A stretch of DNA of 64,000 nt from Pasteurella sp049670895 (lineage in GTDB: Bacteria > Pseudomonadota > Gammaproteobacteria > Enterobacterales > Pasteurellaceae): the NCBI RefSeq assembly GCF_049670895.1, contig NZ_CP187170.1. One strand, 5' to 3'. Positions 1-9,674 of this stretch are shown one piece after another. Numbering within the stretch: position 1 is the first letter of the stretch; each line of letters begins with the position of its first letter. The notes beneath the pieces are model-generated. The model searched no databases. It saw only the letters and a program-made list of their open reading frames with translations, and had not been told where the DNA came from. Both the position numbers and the translations under genes were made by a program.

Positions 1-297
1 CGTTTAACCGAAAGTATTGTGATCATTGCAAAAGCTATGCAAACAGGGGATTGTAATCATTCCGAAGGGGTGATTCGGTTAAAAATGTTGCTTGATCCTT
101 TAGGTAAAAAACTGAAAGATTATCAAGCCATGCATCAGCTTTATGAAGTGGTGATGGATATGCCCACTCATGAAAAACGTCGTGAGTTAAAGAAAAATGA
201 ACGTATGCGTTTAGACTTACAACGGGAAAGTGCCGAGGCAAAATTAGAACAACAAATTCACTTAGAATTACAGCAATTATTAATTGATATGAAATAA
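1..297 (+). CDS. DUF2489 family protein, 3' part only
   Basis: The reading frame is open from the first base of the window, so this is the C-terminal 98 residues of a gene that starts upstream. The stretch beginning RLTESIVIIAKAMQTGDC and continuing SEGVIRLKMLLDPLG fits the DUF2489 family, a small uncharacterised gammaproteobacterial family usually encoded next to yihI and hemN. The end is a charged helix rich in Lys, Glu and Gln. The stop lies 20 bp before hemN, so the two are probably co-transcribed. An internal GTG at 19 could be taken as a start, but the family resemblance begins before it. The function is unknown. Confidence 0.7.
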   Translation, partial: RLTESIVIIAKAMQTGDCNHSEGVIRLKMLLDPLGKKLKDYQAMHQLYEVVMDMPTHEKRRELKKNERMRLDLQRESAEAKLEQQIHLELQQLLIDMK

Positions 298-317
298 AGC
301 ATTCATCGGGGGAAATC

Positions 318-1685
318 ATGTCCGAGATTATTTGGGACTTGGCGATCATTCAAAAATATAACCAGTCAGGGCCACGTTATACGTCCTATCCTACTGCGTT
401 AGAATTTCATGAACATTATACCAACCAAGATTTTATTCAGGCGGCAAAACGTTATCCGAACCGCCCACTTTCTCTTTATGTGCATATCCCCTTTTGTCAT
501 AAACTCTGTTATTTCTGTGCCTGTAATAAAACCATTACACGTCATCAACATAAAGCGGATATTTATCTCGACTTTTTAGAACGAGAAATAGAAAGCCGAG
601 CCCCGTTGTTTAAAGATCGTCTTGCCACGCAAGTACATTGGGGAGGCGGCACCCCGACTTATCTCACCGAACCGCAATCTGCACGTTTAATGGCGATGCT
701 TCGCAAACATTTCACCATTGCCCCCGATGCTGAAATCAGTATTGAGATGGATCCACGTGAGATTGAACTTGATATGCTCGATCATTTGCGGAGCATTGGT
801 TTTAATCGCATGAGTATGGGTGTGCAAGATTTTAATAAGGATGTCCAAAAAGCCATTAACCGTGTGCAAGATGAAGACTTTATTGAAGCCTTACTCACAC
901 GTGCACGTAAATTGGGTTTTCAATCCACCAACCTTGATTTAATTTACGGTCTGCCATTACAAAATGTGGAAAGCTTTATGTTCACATTACAAAAAGTGAT
1001 TGCCCTGAATCCCGATCGTTTAAGTGTGTTCAATTACGCCCATTTGCCAAGCCGTTTTGCAGGGCAAGCCAAAATTAAAAACGATCAATTGCCGCCGCCA
1101 GAAACCAAATTAACGATCTTGCAGAAGATGATCGAAACCTTAGACAAAGCAGGTTATCGCTTCATTGGCATGGATCATTTTGCCAAGCCCGATAATGAGT
1201 TAGCCATTGCCCAACAAAACGGCGTGCTACACCGCAATTTCCAAGGTTATACCACTCAAGAAGAATGCGATCTCTTAGGATTGGGCGTGTCGGCAATCAG
1301 CTTGTTAGGCGATACTTACGCACAAAACCAGAAAGAATTGAAACAGTATTACATGGCTGTGGATAACACAGGCATTGCCCTACATAAAGGGTTGACCATG
1401 AGCCAAGAAGATTGCTTACGCCGTGATGTCATCAAACAATTAATCTGCAACTTTAAATTGGATTATCAACCCATTGAACAACAATATGGGATTGAATTTA
1501 CCTCGCATTTTGCAGAAGATTTAAAACTGCTTGAGCCGTTATCCAAAGACGGGCTGTTAGACATTGGTGAAACCGCCATTCATGTCTCGGCGAAAGGACG
1601 CTTGCTGATTCGGAATATTTGTCTCTGTTTTGATACCTATTCCCGAGAGCAAGCCAAACGCCAGCAGTTCTCTCGCATTATCTAA
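318..1685 (+). CDS. hemN: Oxygen-independent coproporphyrinogen III oxidase
   Basis: This radical SAM enzyme decarboxylates coproporphyrinogen III to protoporphyrinogen IX, the anaerobic route in haem synthesis, in the cytoplasm. The [4Fe-4S] motif CHKLCYFC is at residues 60-67 with a further Cys at 69, preceded by the SLYVHIPF strand. The SAM-binding GGGTPT motif and the GVQDFN region follow in the usual order. The length of 455 residues matches the E. coli family size. The ATG sits behind a GGGGGAAA ribosome site. Neighbours are a DUF2489 gene upstream and a nitroreductase downstream. Many members of this family lack a full haem pathway, so whether this enzyme has substrate depends on genes outside the window. 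Confidence 0.95.
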   Translation: MSEIIWDLAIIQKYNQSGPRYTSYPTALEFHEHYTNQDFIQAAKRYPNRPLSLYVHIPFCHKLCYFCACNKTITRHQHKADIYLDFLEREIESRAPLFKDRLATQVHWGGGTPTYLTEPQSARLMAMLRKHFTIAPDAEISIEMDPREIELDMLDHLRSIGFNRMSMGVQDFNKDVQKAINRVQDEDFIEALLTRARKLGFQSTNLDLIYGLPLQNVESFMFTLQKVIALNPDRLSVFNYAHLPSRFAGQAKIKNDQLPPPETKLTILQKMIETLDKAGYRFIGMDHFAKPDNELAIAQQNGVLHRNFQGYTTQEECDLLGLGVSAISLLGDTYAQNQKELKQYYMAVDNTGIALHKGLTMSQEDCLRRDVIKQLICNFKLDYQPIEQQYGIEFTSHFAEDLKLLEPLSKDGLLDIGETAIHVSAKGRLLIRNICLCFDTYSREQAKRQQFSRII

Positions 1686-1726
1686 ACAAAACGTTTTGAA
1701 AAACCACCGCACTTGGGGAGAAAACT

Positions 1727-2395
1727 ATGTCTATTTCAAAAACAGATATTCTTGATGCTTTCCACTTTCGTCATGCTTGCAAAGCATACGATCCCAACAA
1801 AAAAATCAGTGAAGCGGATTTCCGTTTTATCCTAGAAACAGGCCGCCTTTCCCCCAGCTCATTTGGCTTTGAACCTTGGAAATTCTTAGTAATTGAAAAG
1901 CCCGAGATTCGAGCCTTGATCCGAGATATGGCTTGGGGTGCAAAAGACAAAGTAATGGATTGCAGCCATTTTGTGGTGGTGTTAGTACGCCAACCCCACA
2001 CCTTGCTAGCGGAAGGCGACTATGTGCAACATATCATGCGAGATATTCACCATATCCCCGAGGATATCCGCAAAATCCGTCAAAATTTCTACCGCACTTT
2101 TACGCAAGAAGATTTTGCCCTAACAGATAACCCAAAAGCCTTTTATGATTGGGCATGCCGACAAAGCTACATTGCCATGGCAAATATGCTGACCAGTGCC
2201 GCCATGATTGGCATTGATTCCACCCCTATTGAAGGCTTTCCTTTAGAAAAAATGGATCACGCCTTGGTTGAACAAGGGCTTTATGATCCAAATACTTATA
2301 AATTGAGTGTGATGATCGCCTTTGGCTACCGTTTAAACCAACCCAACAGCAAAACACGCCAAGCCTTTGACGATGTGGTGGCGTGGGTGAGATAA
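1727..2395 (+). CDS. NAD(P)H-dependent nitroreductase family oxidoreductase
   Basis: This is a 222-residue FMN-dependent nitroreductase-fold protein. The N-terminal FHFRHACKAYDPNKK is the FMN-phosphate-binding RxSxRxF-like segment, in which HACKAYD replaces the usual RRSVRxF. The LETGRLSPSSFGFEPWKF segment is the second cofactor-binding motif. The later IEGFPLEKMD block is typical of the NfsB-like branch. The family reduces quinones and nitro compounds with NAD(P)H; the natural substrate is not evident. A GGGGAG ribosome site lies 8 bp upstream. The gene follows hemN by 41 bp and an uptake-sequence core lies in the gap. Confidence 0.85.
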   Translation: MSISKTDILDAFHFRHACKAYDPNKKISEADFRFILETGRLSPSSFGFEPWKFLVIEKPEIRALIRDMAWGAKDKVMDCSHFVVVLVRQPHTLLAEGDYVQHIMRDIHHIPEDIRKIRQNFYRTFTQEDFALTDNPKAFYDWACRQSYIAMANMLTSAAMIGIDSTPIEGFPLEKMDHALVEQGLYDPNTYKLSVMIAFGYRLNQPNSKTRQAFDDVVAWVR

Positions 2396-2434
2396 CATCA
2401 AAAAACGGGGTAACCTCGCCCAAGGAGGCAACAA

Positions 2435-3553
2435 ATGTACTATATCGGGGTCATGTCTGGCACCAGTTTAGATGGGGTGGATATCGCCTTAATGGAGTTT
2501 TCCTGTGAGCAACCACAACTTATTCATGCAGATTTTTACCCCATGCCCGCCACATTGCGGCAAGCACTTTCAGCGTTATGTCATTCAGGCGAAACAAGCC
2601 TGCAAACCTTAGGCGAATTAGATCATCGTTTAGGCTTGCTTTATAGTCATTGCATTCAGCAATTTTTGCAAAAATATCAACTTTCCCCCGAACAGATCAG
2701 TGCCATTGGTTGCCACGGGCAAACCGTTTGGCATTCTCCAAATAGCCAATATCCATTTACTCTGCAAATTGGCGATGCCAACTTGATTGCCGCCCAAACG
2801 GGCATCACCACGGTCGCCGATTTTCGTCGTAAAGACATGGCATTTGGCGGACAAGGGGCTCCATTAGTGCCTGCATTTCACCAAGCCTTATTTTTTAAGC
2901 CACACCAAGCCACGGTGGTACTCAATATCGGTGGTATCAGCAATATTTCTTGTTTACTGCCCAATCACGCCGTGATGGGGTATGACACAGGGCCTGGTAA
3001 TACATTGTTAGATGCGTGGATCGAAAAACATCAAGGCAAAACCTATGATAAAGATGCCGCATGGGCGAAATCAGGTACAGTGAATAACCATTTACTGGCA
3101 GACTTATTAGATGATCCCTATTTTTCCCTTCCCCCACCAAAAAGCACAGGGCGAGAATACTTTAATCTGGCTTGGTTAAATAAAAAATTAGAAAAACATA
3201 CCGCACTTTTACCGCAAGACGTGCAAGCCACCCTTGTGGAACTCACCGCACAAAGTATTGCAGATCAGCTTAACCGCATTGAAACGGCGTTAGCACGCCA
3301 TTTATTGGTATGTGGTGGAGGGGTAAAAAATACGCTATTGATGACACGTCTCACCCATTTACTGCCGCAATGGCAAGTCCAGCCTACGAATGAGCATGGC
3401 TTAGATGCCGATTATGTGGAAGCCGCCGCTTTTGCGTGGCTCGCCCACCAACGTCTCAACAACCTGCCAGCCAATTTACCTAGCGTAACAGGCGCAAAAA
3501 GTGCGGTCAGTTTGGGGGCAATTTATCCGAAGGAAACGAGTGTGTCTGTATAA
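2435..3553 (+). CDS. anmK: Anhydro-N-acetylmuramic acid kinase
   Basis: AnmK phosphorylates and hydrolyses 1,6-anhydro-MurNAc to MurNAc-6-phosphate, the first committed step in recycling the cell-wall sugar. Diagnostic motifs are GVMSGTSLDGVD at residues 5-16, GCHGQTVWHSPN near residue 92, DFRRKDMAFGGQGAPLVPAFH with the catalytic Asp, NIGGISN and YDTGPGN. The length of 372 residues is normal. An AGGAGG ribosome site precedes the ATG. One uptake core lies inside the gene and another close to its 3' end. The next gene starts 18 bp downstream but is compositionally foreign. Confidence 0.95.
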   Translation: MYYIGVMSGTSLDGVDIALMEFSCEQPQLIHADFYPMPATLRQALSALCHSGETSLQTLGELDHRLGLLYSHCIQQFLQKYQLSPEQISAIGCHGQTVWHSPNSQYPFTLQIGDANLIAAQTGITTVADFRRKDMAFGGQGAPLVPAFHQALFFKPHQATVVLNIGGISNISCLLPNHAVMGYDTGPGNTLLDAWIEKHQGKTYDKDAAWAKSGTVNNHLLADLLDDPYFSLPPPKSTGREYFNLAWLNKKLEKHTALLPQDVQATLVELTAQSIADQLNRIETALARHLLVCGGGVKNTLLMTRLTHLLPQWQVQPTNEHGLDADYVEAAAFAWLAHQRLNNLPANLPSVTGAKSAVSLGAIYPKETSVSV

Positions 3554-3571
3554 AAATAGGAGAAAAAGAGT

Positions 3572-5344
3572 ATGTCTAACGTTAAGTTTTGTGGAAAAGA
3601 AATATTAAAACAAAAATGTGCAGAAGTATTTTCACTTCTTGAAAGACCGAATGAACCATATTCAGTATATGAAATTTCAGCCGCATTTAGCAGCCAAGCT
3701 AATCAGGAAAAAGATACAAAAATAGCAGAAACGTTGACATTATTAGCAAAAGTAACATCACCAATCCTTCAACCAACTAGCAGAAATGAACCATTCATAG
3801 CATCTTGTTCTAACCCATACCCTATTTTCACACCTACATTACTAACAAGTGAAGAACTTGATTTTTTAGCTGATATTCTAGAAGACATTGAGCAACCTAT
3901 TTTAAAAGCAAGAATTGCCGATATTTTATGGATATATGCTAAACCTAAAAAAAGAGAACATTGTATTACTGCGATTAAGAGCTATCTTGCAATTGAAGCA
4001 TCAAATAACTTTTCTTATCACGACATTTATGACTTATGGGAGCGTGCTAGTTATTTAAGCGTATCTCTAAAAGACAAAACAATATTAGAGGAAGTAAAAA
4101 ATAAAATTTTACAAGAAGTTGAAAATGCTTCAATACATTGGGATTTTCATCAATTACGCATTAGCGAAATCATTTTAAATACAGGATTAGATAATCGTAT
4201 TCTTCAACAATTAGGAGAAAAACTTTTAAAAATAGCACTTCAAAAATTTGAAAATTCTTTTAATGCAAAAAATAAATACATTTCAGGTGCTAAAAATATC
4301 TTTAAAAAAATACAAAATTCAGAAAAAATTGCAGAATGTGCCTATCTATTAGGGAAATTACATGAAGAACAAGGCGATCTAAATAGATCTAACAGTAACA
4401 TAACTGCAAATCACTACTATAGACAAGCGTTACTCTTTTATAGAAAAATTCCTAAAAAATACAGAGGTAAATTTAATATTGATGACATAAAACTTACTTC
4501 TCTTGAAATTCAGATCAATGCATCAGCTAAATCAATGAGTGCTGAGTTTACTCTTGTAAAGACACCAGCAATAGATGTTTCTGAGCTACAACAAGTAGCT
4601 ATTGAGCATGTGGCAAATAAAAATGACGTATCATTAGCATTAGGATATTTTTCGGGCGTCTCGTCTTTTAATTTAAATACTATACTTCAACAAACAAAAG
4701 ACATAACTAGAAGAACAATTTTGCAGAATATTGCTGGTCTTTCCTATTTTTCTAGTGATGGCAGATTAATTCACGAAATCCCATCTTTGACACAGGAAAA
4801 CAAAGAGCAAGTTATTTTTCTAAAATCGATTCACAATTTCCCGATACATATAGGATTTGAAGTTCATACATCTATATTTCCAGCATTTATGAAACTTCAA
4901 AGTGAATATGCTATATCTAAAGAAATCTTAATTACTTTATGTCAACACTCCCGTATAGTACCTGATAACAGGGTCATTTCTGTTGCAGAAGCACTGTTCC
5001 AAGGATTTGAATATAATTTTGGTAATGCAATACATTTATTGGCACCACAAGTAGAGAATATGGTCAGACAATATCTCAAAAATAATGGTGTAATTACTAC
5101 CCATACCGATCAGGATGGAAAAGAAAATGAGAGAAGCCTTTCTTCTTTATTAGATGATGAACAATCCAGAAAGCTTTTAGGAGACGATCTATGGTTCGAA
5201 CTCCAAGCAGTATTTACACATCCCCTAGGTGCTAATCTCAGGAATAAGGTTGCTCATGGTTTGTTGGATGATGAGGATAGTAACTCATATACTCATATCT
5301 ATGCTTGGTGGATGGCATTACGACTCATCATTAGATCTGTTTAG
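3572..5344 (+). CDS. DUF4209-type protein with HEPN-like RNxxxHG motif
   Basis: This is a 590-residue soluble protein with no signal peptide. The N-terminal ~300 residues are helical and repeat-like. The C-terminal part, from about residue 470, contains LAPQVENMVRQYLKNNG and then NLRNKVAHGLLDDE, which matches the conserved RNxxxHG motif of DUF4209. This R(x4)H arrangement resembles the active site of HEPN ribonucleases, but RNase activity is inference. Its base use is markedly more AT-rich than anmK and fruA on either side, with many ATA and AGA codons and no uptake core that I can see. That suggests acquisition. An AGGAGAAAAAGAG ribosome site precedes the ATG. It stands alone between two core genes; a defence or stress role is possible but unproven. 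Confidence 0.7.
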   Translation: MSNVKFCGKEILKQKCAEVFSLLERPNEPYSVYEISAAFSSQANQEKDTKIAETLTLLAKVTSPILQPTSRNEPFIASCSNPYPIFTPTLLTSEELDFLADILEDIEQPILKARIADILWIYAKPKKREHCITAIKSYLAIEASNNFSYHDIYDLWERASYLSVSLKDKTILEEVKNKILQEVENASIHWDFHQLRISEIILNTGLDNRILQQLGEKLLKIALQKFENSFNAKNKYISGAKNIFKKIQNSEKIAECAYLLGKLHEEQGDLNRSNSNITANHYYRQALLFYRKIPKKYRGKFNIDDIKLTSLEIQINASAKSMSAEFTLVKTPAIDVSELQQVAIEHVANKNDVSLALGYFSGVSSFNLNTILQQTKDITRRTILQNIAGLSYFSSDGRLIHEIPSLTQENKEQVIFLKSIHNFPIHIGFEVHTSIFPAFMKLQSEYAISKEILITLCQHSRIVPDNRVISVAEALFQGFEYNFGNAIHLLAPQVENMVRQYLKNNGVITTHTDQDGKENERSLSSLLDDEQSRKLLGDDLWFELQAVFTHPLGANLRNKVAHGLLDDEDSNSYTHIYAWWMALRLIIRSV

Positions 5345-5431
5345 CGTCTTACGCAACATGTGAGCCCCAAATTAGGTATGCAGTTTCTGTATTATGTTAA
5401 AAAAATTCAATATAAATAATAAGTTATAAAA

Positions 5432-5453
5432 AAGGCTACCCTTAGGTAGCCTT
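5432..5453. terminator. Bidirectional rho-independent terminator
   Basis: The perfect stem AAGGCTACC / GGTAGCCTT encloses the loop CTTA. On the minus strand it is followed by TTTTTTAT, so it should end the fruBKA transcript. On the plus strand it is followed by TTTTCG, so it could also end the DUF4209 transcript. Confidence 0.85.
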
Positions 5454-5481
5454 TTCGTTGGGATAAATCGCCTTGTGTAGA

Positions 5482-7146
5482 TTACTCGACTAATTTCGGT
5501 TTTAGTACCGCATAGACAATCCCTGTAATGATGGAACCGATGGCAATGGCGGCTAAATACATTAAAGGTTGTGATACAAATGGAATAACGAATAATCCGC
5601 CATGTGGGGCTTTCAGTTCAATGCTGAAATATAATGACATTGCCCCAGCAAAAGCACCACCTAGCATACTGGATACAATCACACGAATAGGATCTGCCGC
5701 CACAAAAGGTAACGCCCCTTCTGAAATAAAGCATAAGCCTAAAACAAAAGAGGCTTTGCCTGCATCACGTTGATTGGTGGTAAATTTGCGACGTGCTAAT
5801 AAGGTGGCAATCGCCATGCCGATTGGTGGCACCATGCCTGCAGCCATGACGGCTGCCATTGGGGTATACACTTGAGAAGCAATTAAACCTGTGGCAAAGG
5901 TATAAGCGGCTTTATTGACAGGGCCTCCCATATCCGTACACATCATGGCACCCACGACCGCCCCTAAAATTAATGCATTGGTTTGCCCTAAACTATTTAA
6001 CCAAGCCACTAAGCTATTCATAGCACTTGCCACAGGCGGATTTAACACATAAACCATGGCTAAACCGACAATCGCCGAACCGAATAATGGCAATAATAAA
6101 ATTGGTTTTAACGAGGATAAACTCGCAGGCAGTTTAATAGCATGATTGAGGAATTTGACCACATAACCCGCGAGGAAACCTGCGATGATCCCACCTAAGA
6201 TCCCCGCACCTGCGGTGGTGGCGAGCATTCCACCAATAAACCCGGGAGCAAGACCAGGACGGTCTGCAATCGAGAAGGCAACATAACCTGCAAATACGGC
6301 GATCATTAAATGGAAAGCCGCACCGCCCCCAATATCCATCAGGGCTTTTGGTAAGCCGCCCGCAATGCTTTCGTCTTTGAAGGCTTCAATACCAAACATA
6401 AAGGAAATAGCAATGAGCAAGCCCCCTGCTACCACAAAAGGCAACATGTGTGAAACGCCCGTCATTAAATGGCGATACACCCCTTTTTTCTCTGCCTTGG
6501 CGTCTTCCACTTTTGCAACATTTTGCTGCTGACCCGTATAAATGCTGGCTTGTTGGAAGGCTTTTTCAAATTCTTGAGCGGTTTTTTTCAAGGCTAACCC
6601 CGTTGAGGTGCGATACATGGGTTTACCCACAAATTTGCTTAAATCCACATCAATATCTGCGGCAACAAAAACCAAATCGGCGGCAGCCACTTCTTCAGGG
6701 GTGATCACATTATTTGATCCGACCTGACCTCGAGTTTCCACTTTAACAGTCCAGCCCTGTTTTTGTGCGTAAGCGGTGATGGCTTCCGCTGACATAAAGG
6801 TGTGTGCCACCCCTGTCGGGCAAGCAGTAATCGCCACAATATTTTTGACTGTGCTGGCGGGAGCACTGTTCGCGTCCTCAAGCTGATAAGGACGTGCCTC
6901 TGTGATGGCTTGTGCTAACAGTGTTTCAGGGGAAGATAAAGCTTGTTCAGGTTGAAGATAACAAACCGATTTTCCTACAAGTTTTGGGTTGTTAAGTGTT
7001 TTTTCGCCGAAAATAATGGCAAGTTCTGCCTCGTCAATGCTGACTAATTGATGCCCTTGTGCTTGTAGCATGTTGGCATAACGTTGGCATAATAAAAACC
7101 CTTTTGCATGGCCAAGTTCTTCTGTTTGAGTGAGGAATATCTTCAT
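5482..7146 (-). CDS. fruA: Fructose PTS permease, EIIB'BC
   Basis: This is the membrane component that imports fructose and phosphorylates it to fructose-1-phosphate. Residues 1-100 are the degenerate EIIB' domain. Residues 105-200 are EIIB with the phospho-Cys in ITACPTGVAHTFMSAEAI. Residues 220-554 form the EIIC membrane domain with GGGAAFHLMIAVFAGYVAFSIADRPG and the conserved GAVVGAMMCTDMGGPVNK. The length of 554 fits the FruA family. It is the last gene of fruBKA, 3 bp after fruK, and is followed by a strong terminator. Confidence 0.95.
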   Translation of the reverse strand: MKIFLTQTEELGHAKGFLLCQRYANMLQAQGHQLVSIDEAELAIIFGEKTLNNPKLVGKSVCYLQPEQALSSPETLLAQAITEARPYQLEDANSAPASTVKNIVAITACPTGVAHTFMSAEAITAYAQKQGWTVKVETRGQVGSNNVITPEEVAAADLVFVAADIDVDLSKFVGKPMYRTSTGLALKKTAQEFEKAFQQASIYTGQQQNVAKVEDAKAEKKGVYRHLMTGVSHMLPFVVAGGLLIAISFMFGIEAFKDESIAGGLPKALMDIGGGAAFHLMIAVFAGYVAFSIADRPGLAPGFIGGMLATTAGAGILGGIIAGFLAGYVVKFLNHAIKLPASLSSLKPILLLPLFGSAIVGLAMVYVLNPPVASAMNSLVAWLNSLGQTNALILGAVVGAMMCTDMGGPVNKAAYTFATGLIASQVYTPMAAVMAAGMVPPIGMAIATLLARRKFTTNQRDAGKASFVLGLCFISEGALPFVAADPIRVIVSSMLGGAFAGAMSLYFSIELKAPHGGLFVIPFVSQPLMYLAAIAIGSIITGIVYAVLKPKLVE

Positions 7147-7149
7147 AAA

Positions 7150-8091
7150 TTATCCTTGCAATGATGTCATTTTAACTTGTTCGAGAATTGGGGCAATTAA
7201 ACGCTGATCTGAGATCCCCACATTCGTTTGTGAAACCGCCAATGCTGAGATGGCACTGGCAAAAGCGAGCGTGTCTTGCTGAGAAAGCTGGTTGGTTAAG
7301 CCATAAATTAAGCCTGCTACCATAGAATCACCCGCACCGACGGTGCTCACCACGTTTTCACATTTAGGTGGCTTGGCTTGCACAATTTGCGTGTCGCTCA
7401 ACCAAATTGACCCTTCTGCTCCCATAGAAATCACCACATTCGCAATGCCTTGTGCTTGTAATTTTTTGGCGGCGGCAATAATTGCCTCAAGATCGGTTAA
7501 GGCATGCCCAACCCAAGCTTCCAGTTCACGGTGATTCGGTTTAACAAGCCAAGGGTTAGCCGTTAAGCCTGCGGTTAATGCAGCATGGCTTGTGTCTAAC
7601 ACCACTTTTACACCTTGTTGAGAAAGCTGTTTTAACCAATCCGCAAATTGTTCAGGGCTAACACCACGAGGCAAACTGCCACACACCGCCACAATGTCAA
7701 AATGTTGGCTATCTCGCAGTGAGTGCTCAACAAATTGTTGCCAATCCGCAGGTTGGATTTCATAACCTTGAAAGTTAAAATCGGTAACATCAGCTTCTGT
7801 TTCGGTAATTTTAACGTTAATGCGTGTCGCCCCCGCCACCGATTGGAAATAGTCTGGCAACTGGCGTTTAGCAAACATCTGCTTAAATTCACTTTGGTTA
7901 TCTTGCCCTAAAAATCCCCCCACACTCACATCGGCATTGAGATCTTTCAGTACGTTTGCCACATTAATGCCTTTTCCTGCAGGATAAAGCCCCAAAGATT
8001 CCACCTGATTGACTTCACCAATATCAATACGCTTCACACGCCCGACAAGGTCATAAGCCGTATTTAAGGTTATCGTGAGAATTTTTGCCAT
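7150..8091 (-). CDS. fruK: 1-phosphofructokinase
   Basis: FruK converts fructose-1-phosphate to fructose-1,6-bisphosphate with ATP. It is a PfkB/ribokinase-fold enzyme of 313 residues. The N-terminal LTITLNTAYDLVGRV and the GLYPAGKGINVANVL motif bind substrate. The C-terminal VSTVGAGDSMVAGLIYG carries the catalytic Asp and the anion hole. It lies between fruB (1 bp) and fruA (3 bp) in the same operon, so its input is the fructose-1-phosphate made by FruA and FruB. Confidence 0.95.
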   Translation of the reverse strand: MAKILTITLNTAYDLVGRVKRIDIGEVNQVESLGLYPAGKGINVANVLKDLNADVSVGGFLGQDNQSEFKQMFAKRQLPDYFQSVAGATRINVKITETEADVTDFNFQGYEIQPADWQQFVEHSLRDSQHFDIVAVCGSLPRGVSPEQFADWLKQLSQQGVKVVLDTSHAALTAGLTANPWLVKPNHRELEAWVGHALTDLEAIIAAAKKLQAQGIANVVISMGAEGSIWLSDTQIVQAKPPKCENVVSTVGAGDSMVAGLIYGLTNQLSQQDTLAFASAISALAVSQTNVGISDQRLIAPILEQVKMTSLQG

Positions 8092-8092
8092 G

Positions 8093-9634
8093 TTATTCCC
8101 CTAACCCTGCTGCAATCACCGCACCAATGCCATCGATCGCTTGTTGTGCTTGTTCACCTGTTGCCACAAAACGTAGGCGATGACCTTTCGTTACACCTAA
8201 TGCCACCACTTTCATCAAACTTTTCGCACTGATTAATTGGCTTTGGCGATCGAGATTTTGTACGGCAACAGAAGCATTATATTTTTTCACTTCATTAACT
8301 AAAACGGCGGCAGGACGGGCGTGTAAACCATGTTCATTTTGAATCACAAACACCGCTTCAACACTATTTTCTGCGATACCTGATGTGATTTTCATGGTGT
8401 GATTGTTTGAATCGGTACTTACCTCAATGCAATCTTCCTCTTCAGGCGGTTGTGCAGGAATGGATTCCCCTAACCCTTGTGCAATGGCGTTGCCAATACT
8501 TTTAATTGCATCAAGGGCATCTTCCCCTTCTGCCACAAAGCGTAAGCGATGACCTTGTGTCACCCCTAAGGTTACCAATTTCATCAAACTTTTCGCATTC
8601 ACGCTGTCGGTTTGGCGAGTGAGGTTTGACACAGTGATGTTGGCATTAAATTTTTTCGCTTCGTTCACCAACACCGCACTTGGGCGAGCATGCAAACCAT
8701 GTTCATTACGCAAGGTAAAGGTGCCAATCACCGCCCCTTTTGCCATGTGATGTTCCGAAACGGGTTGATTTTCGACCGCACTTTGTGTTTCCTCTGTTTG
8801 TGCGGATGTCGCCACTTTGCCATTTAATGCACACAAAATTTGGTTTACATCACCTTGTTGTAAAGCCTGTTGCACCTGTGGCTCTAATAAACGGCTTAAA
8901 GTTGGGTTAATGTGATCATCAATGGCGGCAATCGTAAGCACACCTTGGATTTTTTTGCTGTTGTGATAAAACGCGGTTTTGGCTCGACTAAAGGCGATGG
9001 CATTTTTTTGGTTACCAAGCGGAGAATCGGTCAGCCAAATGCCCTCGACTAACGGAAGTGCAGGCTGGGCAAGCACATCGGCAACAAACTGCGTATTGAC
9101 CGCCTGTTGTTGTTCCAATTTGCCCGCATTGATGGCGGTTAAGGTTAATAAACTGTCTGTTTCGACCTCAAGGCTGATCGTTTCTGCCTGTACCTCGAGT
9201 GCCTCTGATTGCCCCACTAATAAGGCTCTAAATTGAGCGACATCTTGCAGGCTTGCGAGTTTTTCTGCAATAGCCTCATCGCTAAGAATATGCGTTAATT
9301 GGCGTAACAAGGCTAAATGTTCATCTGAACGTGCCGCAATCCCAATCACAATATAAGCTGTATTGCCTTCTCCCCATGTAATCCCTTGTGGGAATTGGAA
9401 AATTTGTACCCCCGTTTTTTTCACAAGGTGGCGAGTATCTAACGTACCATGTGGAATGGCTATGCCGTTGCCTAAATACGTTGAGGTTTGTTGTTCTCGT
9501 TCAAGCATACCTTGCAAATAACCTGAATCTACATAACCTGCTTGCTCTAACGCCTTGGCAGCAAGCTCAATCGCTTGCATTTTATCGCTGGCATTGGCTG
9601 ATAAATGAATGTCATTTTCAGATAAATTAAACAT
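8093..9634 (-). CDS. fruB: Fructose PTS diphosphoryl transfer protein, EIIA-M-HPr-HPr
   Basis: FruB carries phosphate from enzyme I to FruA. The EIIA domain has its phospho-His at residue 62 in GIAIPHGT. A middle domain spans roughly residues 150-290. Two HPr-like domains follow, each with the NEHGLHARP phospho-His motif, near residues 315 and 436, and each with an AKSLMK(L/V)V(T/A)LGVT motif. E. coli FruB has a single HPr-like domain, so the tandem copy explains the 513-residue length. I recall a similar tandem form in Haemophilus. The gene is first in fruBKA, and a possible Cra/FruR site lies upstream. Confidence 0.93.
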   Translation of the reverse strand: MFNLSENDIHLSANASDKMQAIELAAKALEQAGYVDSGYLQGMLEREQQTSTYLGNGIAIPHGTLDTRHLVKKTGVQIFQFPQGITWGEGNTAYIVIGIAARSDEHLALLRQLTHILSDEAIAEKLASLQDVAQFRALLVGQSEALEVQAETISLEVETDSLLTLTAINAGKLEQQQAVNTQFVADVLAQPALPLVEGIWLTDSPLGNQKNAIAFSRAKTAFYHNSKKIQGVLTIAAIDDHINPTLSRLLEPQVQQALQQGDVNQILCALNGKVATSAQTEETQSAVENQPVSEHHMAKGAVIGTFTLRNEHGLHARPSAVLVNEAKKFNANITVSNLTRQTDSVNAKSLMKLVTLGVTQGHRLRFVAEGEDALDAIKSIGNAIAQGLGESIPAQPPEEEDCIEVSTDSNNHTMKITSGIAENSVEAVFVIQNEHGLHARPAAVLVNEVKKYNASVAVQNLDRQSQLISAKSLMKVVALGVTKGHRLRFVATGEQAQQAIDGIGAVIAAGLGE

Positions 9635-9674
9635 TCTTACTCCTTCATATTAAAAATAAAAGCTGTTGATATTT

